Notes: generated by a model not told the origin, from the letters alone. Shown: positions 42,957 to 51,262, counted from the first letter of the stretch. The stretch is DNA of 64,000 nucleotides from Mycolicibacterium rutilum (GCF_900108565.1 NZ_LT629971.1:4712001-4776000), one strand, 5' to 3'. Numbers and translations are program-made.

Positions 42957-44081
42957 ATGGACCACAAGACGCTTGGACTCCGCGTAGCCCAGGCGCGCGG
43001 CGAAAGGGACGTTACCCAGGCCAAGCTTGGTGAAATGGTCGGACTGGAACGTTCGGCAATTAGTCGCGCCGAAAAGGGCGAGCGCAGACTCACCATGGCG
43101 GAGATGGTCGCGATCGCCGAAGCATTAGGGCGGCCACTTGGGTTCTTTGTCAACGATCCGCTTCCAGCGGTCGTCAATCGAAGGCGAGATCTCGCCAACG
43201 CTCCAGAAGATGCGCGTCACGATACGACCGAGGCACTCGATACTGAGATCGAACTGTTCGCCGCCGATGCCCTCATGCTGCTAGAGATGGGCCTTCTCGC
43301 ACCAGTCAAACGCGACCGCGAGGCTCGAACTCCGCAAGGCCACGAAGAAGCCGAACATCTGGCTTCAGCGGTTCGTGACAGTCTCGGGGCAGGAGACGAG
43401 CCAATACTTAATCTTGGTCAGGCTTGCGAGCAACTCGGCCTGTATACCTATGCCGCTTCCCTAGGAACGAACGGCCCAGACGGTGGCTGCGTAGAGGTCA
43501 CTGCTGACGACGAGAGCATCGCAGTCGCAGTAATAAACGGTGATGTGGATTCCGGTCGGCGCCGTATGACACTCGCTCACGAATTGGGTCACTGGCTCTG
43601 TGGTGACGCCTACGACGCGATGGCTGGCGCAGACTGCGAGAAGATGCTCTTTTCGTTCGCCATTCACTTCCTCGCCCCACGCTCGGGTGCAACGCGGGTA
43701 TGGCTAGACCACGCCGACTGGAATAGCCGCGACCGAGCACTTGCAGTCGCCGCGGTGTATCACCTGAGTTGGTCAGCGGCTGTAAATCAACTGCGCAATC
43801 TGGGGTTGATCGACTGGGAAGAAGCCAAGTCGCTGTTACACCAAGAGCCACGGAGGGGTGACTACGTGCACCTCAAGTTAACGTGGGCAAGAGAACCCAA
43901 GAGCCCCTACCTTTCGCCCGGTTTCAGTGCAGCATGTATCGAGGGCTACACATCCGGTCAACTCACAGCAGCCCGGACGATTGAACTGCTGCGCGACACC
44001 ATGTCGCCAGACGAATTGCCCGAAAGGCCAGTCCTCTCACTGGACGATTTGCGAAGGTCATTCGCGGGCCACGGTGACTGA
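42957..44081 (+). CDS. XRE-type HTH / ImmA-IrrE peptidase fusion (antitoxin-like)
   Basis: About 374 residues. The N-terminal HTH (LGLRVAQARGERDVTQAKLGEMVGLERSAISRAEKGERRLTMAEM) is followed near residue 200 by an ImmA/IrrE metallopeptidase with HExxH in LAHELGHWLCGDAYD. Such fusions act as regulators that can be cleaved or can cleave partners, and as antitoxin-like partners of downstream toxins. ATG 42957 is preferred to GTG 42942 because the palindrome covers the latter. The stop overlaps the start of the PIN gene, so the two form a module. Confidence 0.85.
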   Translation: MDHKTLGLRVAQARGERDVTQAKLGEMVGLERSAISRAEKGERRLTMAEMVAIAEALGRPLGFFVNDPLPAVVNRRRDLANAPEDARHDTTEALDTEIELFAADALMLLEMGLLAPVKRDREARTPQGHEEAEHLASAVRDSLGAGDEPILNLGQACEQLGLYTYAASLGTNGPDGGCVEVTADDESIAVAVINGDVDSGRRRMTLAHELGHWLCGDAYDAMAGADCEKMLFSFAIHFLAPRSGATRVWLDHADWNSRDRALAVAAVYHLSWSAAVNQLRNLGLIDWEEAKSLLHQEPRRGDYVHLKLTWAREPKSPYLSPGFSAACIEGYTSGQLTAARTIELLRDTMSPDELPERPVLSLDDLRRSFAGHGD

Positions 44082-44618
44082 GCCCGCTCAGTGGGTGATG
44101 GACACCAGCACGTACACCCACATTTGTCGTGCTGGGCATCAATCCATCATTCAAAGCCTCGCGCCTCAGGCGTGGTACTTATTCCCGCTGAAGTTAACGT
44201 CGAAATCGAACGTGGCAGAGACAACCATTCTGGGATCCCAGCCGTCGGTGCAGTCAGCTGGGCAGCACACATCGTTATGACTGATGAAGAGGAAATGACC
44301 GCGTTGAGGGTCAAGGTGGCGCTCGGTGGCGGCACATCTCGGCACCTGGGCGAATCAGCTGTTATCGCTTGCGCCAGCCACCGCAAGTTAACAGCTGTCC
44401 TCGATGACCGTGCGGCTGTCGCTCAGGCTCGTCGCCTCCGAGTCGCCTCCATCGACACGATGTGGATCGTCGCCGAAGCCTACAAGTCGCTGTTCAACCG
44501 GGACCGAGATCAGACTGTTGCGCTTGTCGACGATCTGCTAGCCACCGATATGTACCTGCCCTTCGACGATGGCGAGGCTTTCTTCTCTTGGGCTTGGACG
44601 GAAGGGTTATTACCCTGA
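44074..44618 (+). pseudogene. PIN-domain ribonuclease (toxin-like), frameshifted
   Basis: The GTG at 44074 overlaps the end of the HTH-ImmA gene. The first frame reads VMDTSTYTHICRAGHQ...SLAPQ; from about 44172 the protein continues one frame over as GVVLIPAEVNVEIERGR, HLGESAVIACASHRKL and AVLDDRAAVAQARRL to 44618. Joining them gives a PIN domain with its acidic residues: Asp in MDTST, Glu in LGES, Asp in LDD. One lost base (CAGGCG for an expected CAGGGCG) explains the break, so the toxin is probably inactive unless the base is a sequence error. Confidence 0.65.
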
Positions 44619-44767
44619 CCGCCAGCTATCACTCTGGACTAGGTGCCTCTGTCCGGACGTCCCGCAGCAAGAACGCCCGTCACCTCGTCCGTTTCTTCGT
44701 CGCCGTCTGCGGGCACAATCACGCCCATGCGGTCGGCGATCTAGTACGGAACGTGCGAGACCAGGGG

Positions 44768-44999
44768 ATGACACAAGCGCCCACCCGTTGCCTCTACGGC
44801 CACCCCGCTCGCGCCGAACCAAGTCCTCGTCCGACACGTCGCCTGTCTCCCTCACGGCGGCGGACACACGCTATGGGTCTGCAGAACATGCGGCGAAGTC
44901 GTGTACGGTCACCACTTGCCGCACACTGCACCGCACTTGAAGGCCCCGGCTCTGTGCGAATCCCAAGCCGCCGACACTAATGCCTTCGCGAATAGATAG
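44768..44999 (+). pseudogene. Small zinc-ribbon-like protein, +1 frameshift
   Basis: From ATG 44768 (after CCAGGGG) the frame reads MTQAPTRCLYGHP; one extra C in the run 44803-44806 would shift it. Removing that base gives a coherent 76-residue protein continuing PLAPNQVLVRHVACLPHGG and WVCRTCGEVVYGHHLPHTAP to the TAG at 44999, with CxxC and several Cys/His that could bind zinc. No family is assigned. The 150 bases before it hold no gene that I can support. Confidence 0.4.
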
Positions 45000-45038
45000 G
45001 TTTGCGTCGGGACAATCGTCGAGGGGGCGGACGGAACA

Positions 45039-46557
45039 ATGATGGTGCCTGATGGTCGCATGGATTCAGAGAAGCTCGAAGAACTTCTTGGCAATCCCGA
45101 AGATACGCACCTGGACCTCAAAGCCGAAGTCGATCTGGACAGCACTGAGGGCAAGCTCAAATTCACCAAAGACGTTGTAGCCATGTCAAATCGCCCACCG
45201 GGCGGCTACATCCTTATCGGCGTCGACGACAACGAAACCCCATGTATGCCCGCCGGAACGATCACCAATTCAAAACGGTTCGACGGCGCACGACTGGGAG
45301 GGCTCGTCCGCAGGTACATCGAAGGGGAGGTACATCTAAGCGTCCGAGTCCACGAGCTCCGCGGCAATCAAATCGTCATGATCTTCGTGCCGCATCACCG
45401 AGACTGCCTACCTGTGCCCTTCAGCAAGGACGGACAGTTCGAGGAGTCAAGCAAGAACAGGATGGGCTTGGTATTCCGAGAAGGTGGCTCTGGGTCCGCG
45501 AGGGCGCCGAGAACGTGCGACTCCGGCATTCTCACTGGCCGGACCTCCTCTCTGAATACGTCAAACAGGTTCGCGCGGAGTCCCTTGAGGGCATGCAGGA
45601 GGTGTTGCGGGAAGTCATCGACGCCCGCAAATTAACTGCCGGCACAGGCACCGTTCCTCTGCTGCTGAATATGGATGAGGCTACGTTCGCCAACGCGGCG
45701 GAAGCACTCTTAGAGGCTGGCAACGATATTCGGCTCCAACAGTTCGTCGGGCCGCTGAGCGAAGCGTTCGGGCTAGCCTTGAATGTCCCTGACTACGAAT
45801 CGGTGCTAGACAAATGGGTGATCTTCTGTGCGCAGGCGCGTTTCTTCCGGCGCGAAGACCTCGATGAAGCCGCAACTGACCGACTTTACGCCGTCTTCAA
45901 AGCGATCGACGTCGGCACCGACGCCGAACGCAAGCGGCTCGCGGTTGTCATCCGCCTCTACGCTTTAGGGAGCTTGGCGGTCAGACAAGAAGCGTGGAAT
46001 GGCATCCACTCTTTGGTGCTGCGACCAGTAGCCTCAAATCCCTACTATGCGGAATACATCTACTCCTCATGGATCCGTCAGGCACAGGTGAACGCCGGCC
46101 GAGCCATGCTTTACGACAATCGGGGTGGACTTATCTCTGCCGCTCGTGAACTACTGACGGACCATCCGGCGATGCGCCCAGATTTGGACGACAGCGCAAT
46201 CGTGCCAGCCGACCAAGTCGACTCGAACGATGTACTCCTCAACTCGCTTTGCGGATTCGATATGGCGTACTGTCTCATCGTCGTCGCCGAAGGTACCGCC
46301 GCGGATCGGCCTACCCCGCATCGACCAAGTTCGATGAAGACCGCGTGCTTCCGTTGACGCAACGCATCGTCAATGACGAGAACGTTCGACGCCAACTCTT
46401 TTCCGGATCGACAGACAGCGGTATATCAGCAGCACTAATTGAGGTGTACGACAGAGCAATCCGAGAATCTGCCCGAACCCCAGGTAACCGCTGGTGGGCG
46501 ATGCCTCAAAGTGCAGTCGCCTTTGTCAGCCAGCATCCGCCCGTCTCTAGCCGATGA
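45039..46557 (+). pseudogene. Schlafen/AlbA_2-domain protein, two frameshifts
   Basis: About 506 residues when three frames are joined. The N-terminal AlbA_2 domain is clear: EDTHLDLKAEVDL, KFTKDVVAMSNRPPGGYILIGVDDN, then FREG / LWVREGAENVRLRH, where the first break occurs (about 45488). The second frame runs ESLEGMQEVLREVIDARK ... FDMAYCLIVVAEGT, and near 46300 passes to a third frame, STKFDEDRVLPLTQRIVNDE, ending at 46557. Each break fits the loss of one base. AlbA_2 proteins occur in regulators and anti-phage systems; the C-terminal helical part is unassigned. Confidence 0.65.
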
Positions 46558-46614
46558 CGTGGTATCCGGCTTGGCGAAGGGCATCCTCATGGGTGTACCG
46601 GGCGGAATCTCTCG

Positions 46615-46618
46615 CAAC
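46615..46618. repeat. Target-site duplication, left copy (CAAC)
   Basis: CAAC directly before the TGACCGCGCTC end of the IS; the same four bases follow the right end at 49022-49025. Confidence 0.65.
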
Positions 46619-46668
46619 TGACCGCGCTCGCTGAAATTCCCCACTGACGCTCATCGAAATTCCCCACC
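46619..46668 (+). repeat. Left terminal inverted repeat of the IS21 element
   Basis: Two GAAATTCCCCAC blocks separated by TGACGCTCATC. It aligns without gaps to the complement of the right end over about 50 bases, with roughly a quarter of positions differing. Confidence 0.7.
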
Positions 46669-46755
46669 CGTGTGGCTCCGCCGAGAAGGGCGGGCCTCCC
46701 TCGAAGCTGCTGGTGTCTGACGCCAGTTGCTTCACCGAAGGAGGCCCGCTTTCTC

Positions 46756-48108
46756 ATGCTCACATGGGAGGACGATTTGGAAGTACATGCCCTACGCCGT
46801 CGTGGCTGGTCGATCTCAGCGATCGCCCGCCACACTGGTTTCGACCGCAAGACGGTCCGCAAGTATCTGGCCGGTGGCGGCGAACCGGGGGTCCGTGCCC
46901 GCAGCGGTCCGGACCCGTTCGATCCGTTCGTCGACTACGTCACCGCCCGGTTGACCGAGGACCCGCACCTGTGGGCGCGCACCCTGTTCGACGAGCTCGA
47001 GCAGCTGGGGTTCGGCCTGTCGTATCAGAGCCTGACGCGCAACATCCGGGCCCGGGATCTGCGTCCGGTGTGCGAGGCGTGCCGCACGGCCACACAGCGC
47101 CCGAACGCGGTGATCCCGCACGCCCCGGGTGAGGAAACCCAATGGGACTGGCTGGAATTGCCCGATCCGCCGGCATCCTGGGGGTGGGGCAAGACCGCGC
47201 ATCTGCTGGTGGGCTCGCTAGCGCATTCGGGCAAGTGGCGCGCCGCCCTGGCGCCCTCGGAAGACCAGCCGCACCTGGTCGCCTGCCTGGACCGGGTGAC
47301 CCGAGGCCTGGGCGGGGTCACGCGGGTGTGGCGTTTTGACCGGATGGCCACGGTGTGTGATCCCGGCTCGGGTCGGGTGACCGCGTCGTTCGCCGGGGTG
47401 GCCAAGCACTACGGCGTCTCAGTGGCGGTCTGCCCGGCTCGGCGGGGCAACCGTAAGGGTGTGGTGGAGAAGGTCAATCACACTGCGGCGCAGCGCTGGT
47501 GGCGGACGCTGGCCGACGAGGCCACCGTGGAGCAGGCTCAGGTGAGCCTGGATCGCTTCGCCGCGGTGCGCGGCGACACCCGGCTGCGGGCCACCGCCGA
47601 CGGCCGGTCCTCGGTCGCTGTGGTGGCCAAGACCGAGCCGTTGGCACCTGCGCCGGCGTCGCCGTATCTGGTGATCGTGTCGGAGACTCGCACAGCGTCG
47701 CGGCAGGCGTTGGTGTCCTATCGCGGTAACCGTTATTCGGTGCCCCCGGAACTGGCGGCGGCTCAGGTCGTGGTCAGCCATCCTGTCGGTGGCCAGTTCT
47801 GCGACATCGCCACCACTGGCGGGATCGTGATCGCCCGCCACCGGATGGCCGCCGACGGGCTCGGGGTGATGGTGCGCGACAGCGGCCATGTCATCGCCCT
47901 CGATACCGCCGCGATGGCCACCGCCACCACCGGACGCCCACACCGCCGCAAAGAACGCATCCCACCCGGCCCAGCCGCCAAAGCCGCTGCCGCACAACTA
48001 CTGCGGCTCGATGCCGAAACAATCCAAACATCAACTCCATCAACCAATTCCACCGTCATCGACCTGTCCGCCTACGAGCGGGCCGCCCGGAACAGGACCA
48101 TCCAATGA
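46756..48108 (+). CDS. istA: IS21 transposase IstA
   Basis: A 450-residue DDE transposase. The N-terminal HTH is LEVHALRRRGWSISAIARHTGFDRKTVRKYL. The catalytic core has Asp in EETQWDWLELP, Asp in VWRFDRMATV and Glu in GNRKGVVEKVNH. A C-terminal Mu-C-like region follows (YRGNRYSVPPEL). ATG 46756 is preferred because the family starts at this point; the longer frame enters the IS end. Its stop overlaps istB as ATGA. Confidence 0.95.
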   Translation: MLTWEDDLEVHALRRRGWSISAIARHTGFDRKTVRKYLAGGGEPGVRARSGPDPFDPFVDYVTARLTEDPHLWARTLFDELEQLGFGLSYQSLTRNIRARDLRPVCEACRTATQRPNAVIPHAPGEETQWDWLELPDPPASWGWGKTAHLLVGSLAHSGKWRAALAPSEDQPHLVACLDRVTRGLGGVTRVWRFDRMATVCDPGSGRVTASFAGVAKHYGVSVAVCPARRGNRKGVVEKVNHTAAQRWWRTLADEATVEQAQVSLDRFAAVRGDTRLRATADGRSSVAVVAKTEPLAPAPASPYLVIVSETRTASRQALVSYRGNRYSVPPELAAAQVVVSHPVGGQFCDIATTGGIVIARHRMAADGLGVMVRDSGHVIALDTAAMATATTGRPHRRKERIPPGPAAKAAAAQLLRLDAETIQTSTPSTNSTVIDLSAYERAARNRTIQ

Positions 48109-48959
48109 CCCCCACCCCACGCACCCCGAAGACCACTAGGGCCGCCGCCGAGGAGGCGCCGTCGGCAGCCGCGAGCCGCTATCAACAGCTGCGCTCGCAT
48201 CTGGCCGAGCTCAAACTGGCTGCCGCCGCCGAAGCCTTGCCCGCCGTCTTGGACCAGGCCAGCGCCGAAGGACTCTCGCTCACCGTCGCCTTGGAGCGGC
48301 TGCTGGCCGTCGAAGTCGAGGCCAGCACCGCGCGCCGCCTAGCGGGCCGGTTGCGGTTCGCTTGCCTGCCCACCCCGGCCACCCTCGTAGATTTCGATGT
48401 CGATGCCGCCGCCGGGATCGACCGCAAGCTCATCGATGAGTTGGGCACGTGTCGCTACCTCGAATCGGCGACCAACATCTTGCTCATCGGCCCACCGGGC
48501 ACCGGCAAGACACACCTCAGCGTCGGCCTCGCCAGAGCTGCCGCGCACGCCGGCTACCGGACCTACTTCACCACCGCCGCGGATCTGGCCGCCCGCTGTC
48601 ACCGCGCCGCCATCGAAGGACGCTGGGCCACCACCATGCGCTTCTACGCCGGACCGACGCTGCTGGTGATCGACGAACTGGGCTACCTGCCGTTGCCCGC
48701 CGAGGCCGCATCGGCGCTGTTTCAGGTTGTCTCCCAACGATATTTGAAGACCAGCATCGTCATCACCACCAACCGCGGGGTGGGTGCTTGGGGCGACATC
48801 CTCGGCGACACCACCGTCGCCGCCGCCATGCTCGACCGCCTGCTGCACCGCTCCGTGGTAATCAACCTCGACGGCGAGTCCTACCGCCTACGCGACCACC
48901 AAGCGGCCGCCGAAACGCTACGCCGAACCACCACCGGCAACCGCCAACAACTACACTGA
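48105..48959 (+). CDS. istB: IS21 helper ATPase IstB
   Basis: A 284-residue AAA+ protein that promotes target capture by IstA. Walker A is LLIGPPGTGKTHLSV, Walker B is TLLVIDELGYLPLP, then VVSQRYLKTSIVITTNRGVGAWG and the IstB end MLDRLLHRSVVINLDGESYRLR. It has no breaks. Confidence 0.96.
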   Translation: MTPTPRTPKTTRAAAEEAPSAAASRYQQLRSHLAELKLAAAAEALPAVLDQASAEGLSLTVALERLLAVEVEASTARRLAGRLRFACLPTPATLVDFDVDAAAGIDRKLIDELGTCRYLESATNILLIGPPGTGKTHLSVGLARAAAHAGYRTYFTTAADLAARCHRAAIEGRWATTMRFYAGPTLLVIDELGYLPLPAEAASALFQVVSQRYLKTSIVITTNRGVGAWGDILGDTTVAAAMLDRLLHRSVVINLDGESYRLRDHQAAAETLRRTTTGNRQQLH

Positions 48960-48971
48960 CCGCTGCTCACA

Positions 48972-49021
48972 GGTGAGGAATTTCGGCGAGCACACCTGAG
49001 GACTTTCGATGAGCGCGATCA
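48972..49021 (-). repeat. Right terminal inverted repeat of the IS21 element
   Basis: Complement of the left end, with GAGGAATTTCGGCGAG and GACTTTCGATGAGCGCGATCA. It starts 12 bases after the istB stop. Confidence 0.7.
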
Positions 49022-49025
49022 CAAC
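49022..49025. repeat. Target-site duplication, right copy (CAAC)
   Basis: Direct copy of 46615-46618. Confidence 0.65.
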
Positions 49026-49209
49026 GGTGCTGCCGCTCGCGATGAGCTGCACGAGTGTCGAGCCCTCGATAGTGGCGGCGCGGATCAGTTCACCCGCGAT
49101 GGCCGAGTGGGGGCGCCGTTCGTCGGTGTTGCGGCGGGGCGAACTACGTCAGCGGACGCTCCCCCCGATGCCTTTCCGGCTCCTTCACTGAATCGAAGAT
49201 ACTAATCAA

Positions 49210-49611
49210 TTACCTACCTGCCTTGTCGAGGTGGAATTGCCCTTCGTCATCCGCGGAACTCCCACCGGGAAACCCCATCCGCACACCCCCAGGCGCTGGC
49301 CGAATGACATCATCGGGGGCCACAACCCAGTGGCGAGGACGAGGCGTCAACCGACGCTTATATGTGCGGAAAGTCTCGTTGCACCGCACTGAACGCCCAC
49401 CCAGAAACCACACGTGCACCACCACCTCCTTACCCGCTTCCAACGCCTTCAACAGAACCGTCGACCGCTCAAAGAACCCCTGCGAGTGATCATCTGGGTT
49501 GATCCACAAGCGCTGAGCGTCCGCACTGTGCGCGCGCTCACGTTCGAGCAACGCTTCGTACGCATCCGCCACATGAAGGCCCCCACCAAGCCGCCGCCAC
49601 CGATGCACCAC
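49210..49611 (-). CDS. Phage-like hypothetical protein downstream of repeat gene
   Basis: A 133-residue protein from GTG 49611, which overlaps the TAG of the repeat gene (TAGTG). VADAYEALLERERAHSADAQRLWINPDDHSQGFFERSTVLLKALE is helical; the rest (VVVHVWFLGGRSVRCNETFRTYKRRLTP ... VIRPAPGGV) looks like a small beta domain. No known motif. Gene order and coupling suggest a prophage remnant. A longer upstream frame exists only because the 105-bp repeats stay open in every frame. Confidence 0.6.
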   Translation of the reverse strand: MVHRWRRLGGGLHVADAYEALLERERAHSADAQRLWINPDDHSQGFFERSTVLLKALEAGKEVVVHVWFLGGRSVRCNETFRTYKRRLTPRPRHWVVAPDDVIRPAPGGVRMGFPGGSSADDEGQFHLDKAGR

Positions 49612-50509
49612 TAAGCCGAACCACGAGGCTCCCCCCGTGCAGCAGCCCGACCCCATCGCACATCGGCAGCCCGCCGTGCCTTTCGGGTCGCATGCGACTC
49701 CACCGCGGCCGGCAACTCCGTCGTCACCTGCTGCACCAGCCGTGCAGCAGCCCAACCCCATCGCACATCGGCAGCCCGCCGTGCCTTTCGGGTCGCATGC
49801 GACTCCACCGCGGCCGGCAACTCCGTCGTCACCTGCTGCACCAGCCGTGCAGCAGCCCAACCCCATCGCACATCGGCAGCCCGCCGTGCCTTTCGGGTCG
49901 CATGCGACTCCACCGCGGCCGGCAACTCCGTCGTCACCTGCTGCACCAGCCGTGCAGCAGCCCGACCCCATCGCACATCGGCAGCCCGCCGTGCCTTTCG
50001 GGTCGCATGCGACTCCACCGCGGCCGGCAACTCCGTCGTCACCTGCTGCACCAGCCGTGCAGCAGCCCGACCCCATCGCACATCGGCAGCCCGCCGTGCC
50101 TTTCGGGTCGCATGCGACTCCACCGCGGCCGGCAACTCCGTCGTCACCTGCTGCACCAGCCGTGCAGCAGCCTGACCCCATCGCACATCGGCAGCCCGCC
50201 GTGCCTTTCGGGTCGTATGCGACTCCACCGCGGCCGGCAACTCCGTCGTCACCTGCTGCACCAGCCGTGCCGCTGCCTGCTCAAGCAACCGAACCTCCCC
50301 GGACAGCTTCACCTTCACCTTTACGTCCGCGGCCTCGTCATAGAGGTCCAACAGCTCCGGTTTCGGTCCAAAATTGACGAAATCTGGCCCAGAACAGCGG
50401 TATCGGCGGCGCTCCAATCCAATGTTTGACCTAGCTGCGCAGCTTCGGCAGTCTTCTCTTTCTCCAGCTCACGCAACACTTTCCGCGCCTCAGTACTCTT
50501 TGCGGCCAT
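49611..50509 (-). pseudogene. Phage terminase-small-subunit-like gene with repeat expansion, frameshifted
   Basis: From ATG 50509 (after GGGGGTGA) the frame reads MAAKSTEARKVLRELEKEKT, DWSAADTAVLGQISSILDR, then one base appears lost near 50367 and the next frame continues KPELLDLYDEAADVKVKVKL and SGEVRLLEQAAARLVQQVTT. This beginning resembles terminase small-subunit-like proteins of mycobacterial prophages. Relatives, as I recall, have one QAAARLV..ARRAADVRW segment; here it occurs about six times in a row before the TAG at 49611. The frameshift and expansion make function doubtful. Confidence 0.5.
49637..50266. repeat. Six near-identical 105-bp tandem repeats
   Basis: Units start at 49637, 49742, 49847, 49952, 50057 and 50162, with a partial seventh from 50267. 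Differences are few (CCCGACCCC, CCCAACCCC or CCTGACCCC; GTCGCATGC or GTCGTATGC). Each unit encodes 35 residues in the minus frame of the gene at 49611-50509. The near-identity points to recent expansion. It is a coding minisatellite, not a CRISPR. Confidence 0.97.
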
Positions 50510-50768
50510 CACGCTCACCCCCAGACTCTGCGTTTGTGCGTGCCCGGACCCCGGTGAAGATTGAAGACCTGTCCGGAGCTGAGCGGCGCACAATGAACAT
50601 TTCTGCTTCCATCGCGCTGTGCGGTCGCCGATGACGAACCGCCGTTCACAGTTCGGCGCCCGCTCCGGAGGCGTACGGCATCGTTCGGGTAGAGCGCGCG
50701 GTCGTCCGCATTGAAGACGGGTTCCGGGGGGCTGCAGTAGACCCTCGCCAGCGACCGACGGAGCGGCC

Positions 50769-51026
50769 ATGCCTGATGAACCACCCGAAATGCTCGCCTA
50801 CGAGACTGAGTCGTCCGCTGAGCTAAAAGAGATGGCGGGCGACAAGGTTGCCGGCGGCGCCGCGGGCGCCGCCGTTCTCGGCACCGGCTCCGGGGCCGCC
50901 GGATACCTCGACGACGGCTCACCGCCTTATTTCCCCGGCGGCGAAGTCGAGGCCCTCGGCCAGGGCGCCGAAGGCTCGCTCGGCGTGGGCGGCACCGTCA
51001 ACCCCCGTTCCGACGACGAGGAATAG
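50769..51026 (+). CDS. Small acidic hypothetical protein
   Basis: 85 residues, acidic at both ends, with a Gly/Ala-rich middle (VAGGAAGAAVLGTGSGAAGYLDDG). No motif or signal peptide. High GC and normal codon use set it apart from the island to its left, so it may mark the return to core sequence. Confidence 0.45.
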   Translation: MPDEPPEMLAYETESSAELKEMAGDKVAGGAAGAAVLGTGSGAAGYLDDGSPPYFPGGEVEALGQGAEGSLGVGGTVNPRSDDEE

Positions 51027-51262
51027 ACGTCTACGTCAGCGACCGAAATGTAGGGAAACACCCGATTCCTCCGGGCCCGGTTTCTGCCTAATCTTGATTC
51101 GCCTCGGACGGGATCGACTACCAAGTCAATCGTCCGGACAGATCTGGGTTCACAGCTTGCCCATCGGGGGCGTGTGCGTAGCTGCGGGCCGTCCCGTCCG
51201 AGGCCACCGGACCTCGAATTCTCCTGCGGCTCAGCGCCTATGGCCCCGTGAAAGGGCCCTGC

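Larger units (their letters stand above)
46619..49021 (+). mobile_element. IS21-family insertion sequence, complete
   Basis: A 2403-bp element with istA and istB in the usual overlapping order. The ends are imperfect inverted repeats: left TGACCGCGCTCGCTGAAATT, right (complement) TGATCGCGCTCATCGAAAGT. Each end contains a second internal GAAATTCC[C/T]CAC copy about 20 bases in, as expected of the multiple transposase sites of IS21. The TG...CA termini and the CAAC duplication set the borders. Both genes look intact, so the element may still be active. Confidence 0.85.
46547..49148 (-). pseudogene. Unidentified minus-strand frame interrupted by the IS21 element
   Basis: Removing the IS (46619-49021) and one CAAC copy joins HSAIAGELIRAATIEGSTLV...SGSTV (right side) in frame with ARDSARYTHEDALRQAGYHV (left side, stop at 46547). 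The joined frame is open back to a TGA near 49149 and has no start codon in that stretch, so the 5' end was probably lost or frameshifted earlier. I do not recognise the family. The stop lies 11 bases inside the convergent AlbA_2 gene. Confidence 0.45.
40517..50700. mobile_element. Accessory island adjoining tRNA-Val
   Basis: From the tRNA-Val 3' end to about 50.7 kb the sequence is visibly lower in GC, codon use is mixed, and the content is typical of mobile DNA: a toxin-antitoxin-like pair, an AlbA_2/Schlafen gene, an IS21 element and phage-like genes. I found no integrase and no second copy of the tRNA 3' end, so the right boundary is approximate and the means of entry is not shown. Confidence 0.55.

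Noticed and set aside
44462..44980. 172-aa plus ORF overlapping the PIN and zinc-ribbon genes
   Set aside because: Out-of-frame mixture of both; composition is Arg/Ser-rich and neither protein is encoded in that frame.
49637..50266. CRISPR array
   Set aside because: Repeats are 105 bp, contiguous and without variable spacers, and no cas genes are present.
49637..50429. Two long plus-strand ORFs and the extended minus ORF across the 105-bp repeats
   Set aside because: The repeat unit is divisible by three and free of stops in several frames, so any frame appears open. Only the minus frame connects to protein-like flanks.
40442..50700. A second copy of the tRNA-Val 3' end marking an att site
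   Set aside because: I looked for GGTTCAATCCCAGT and neighbouring bases downstream and did not find a copy; no integrase either.
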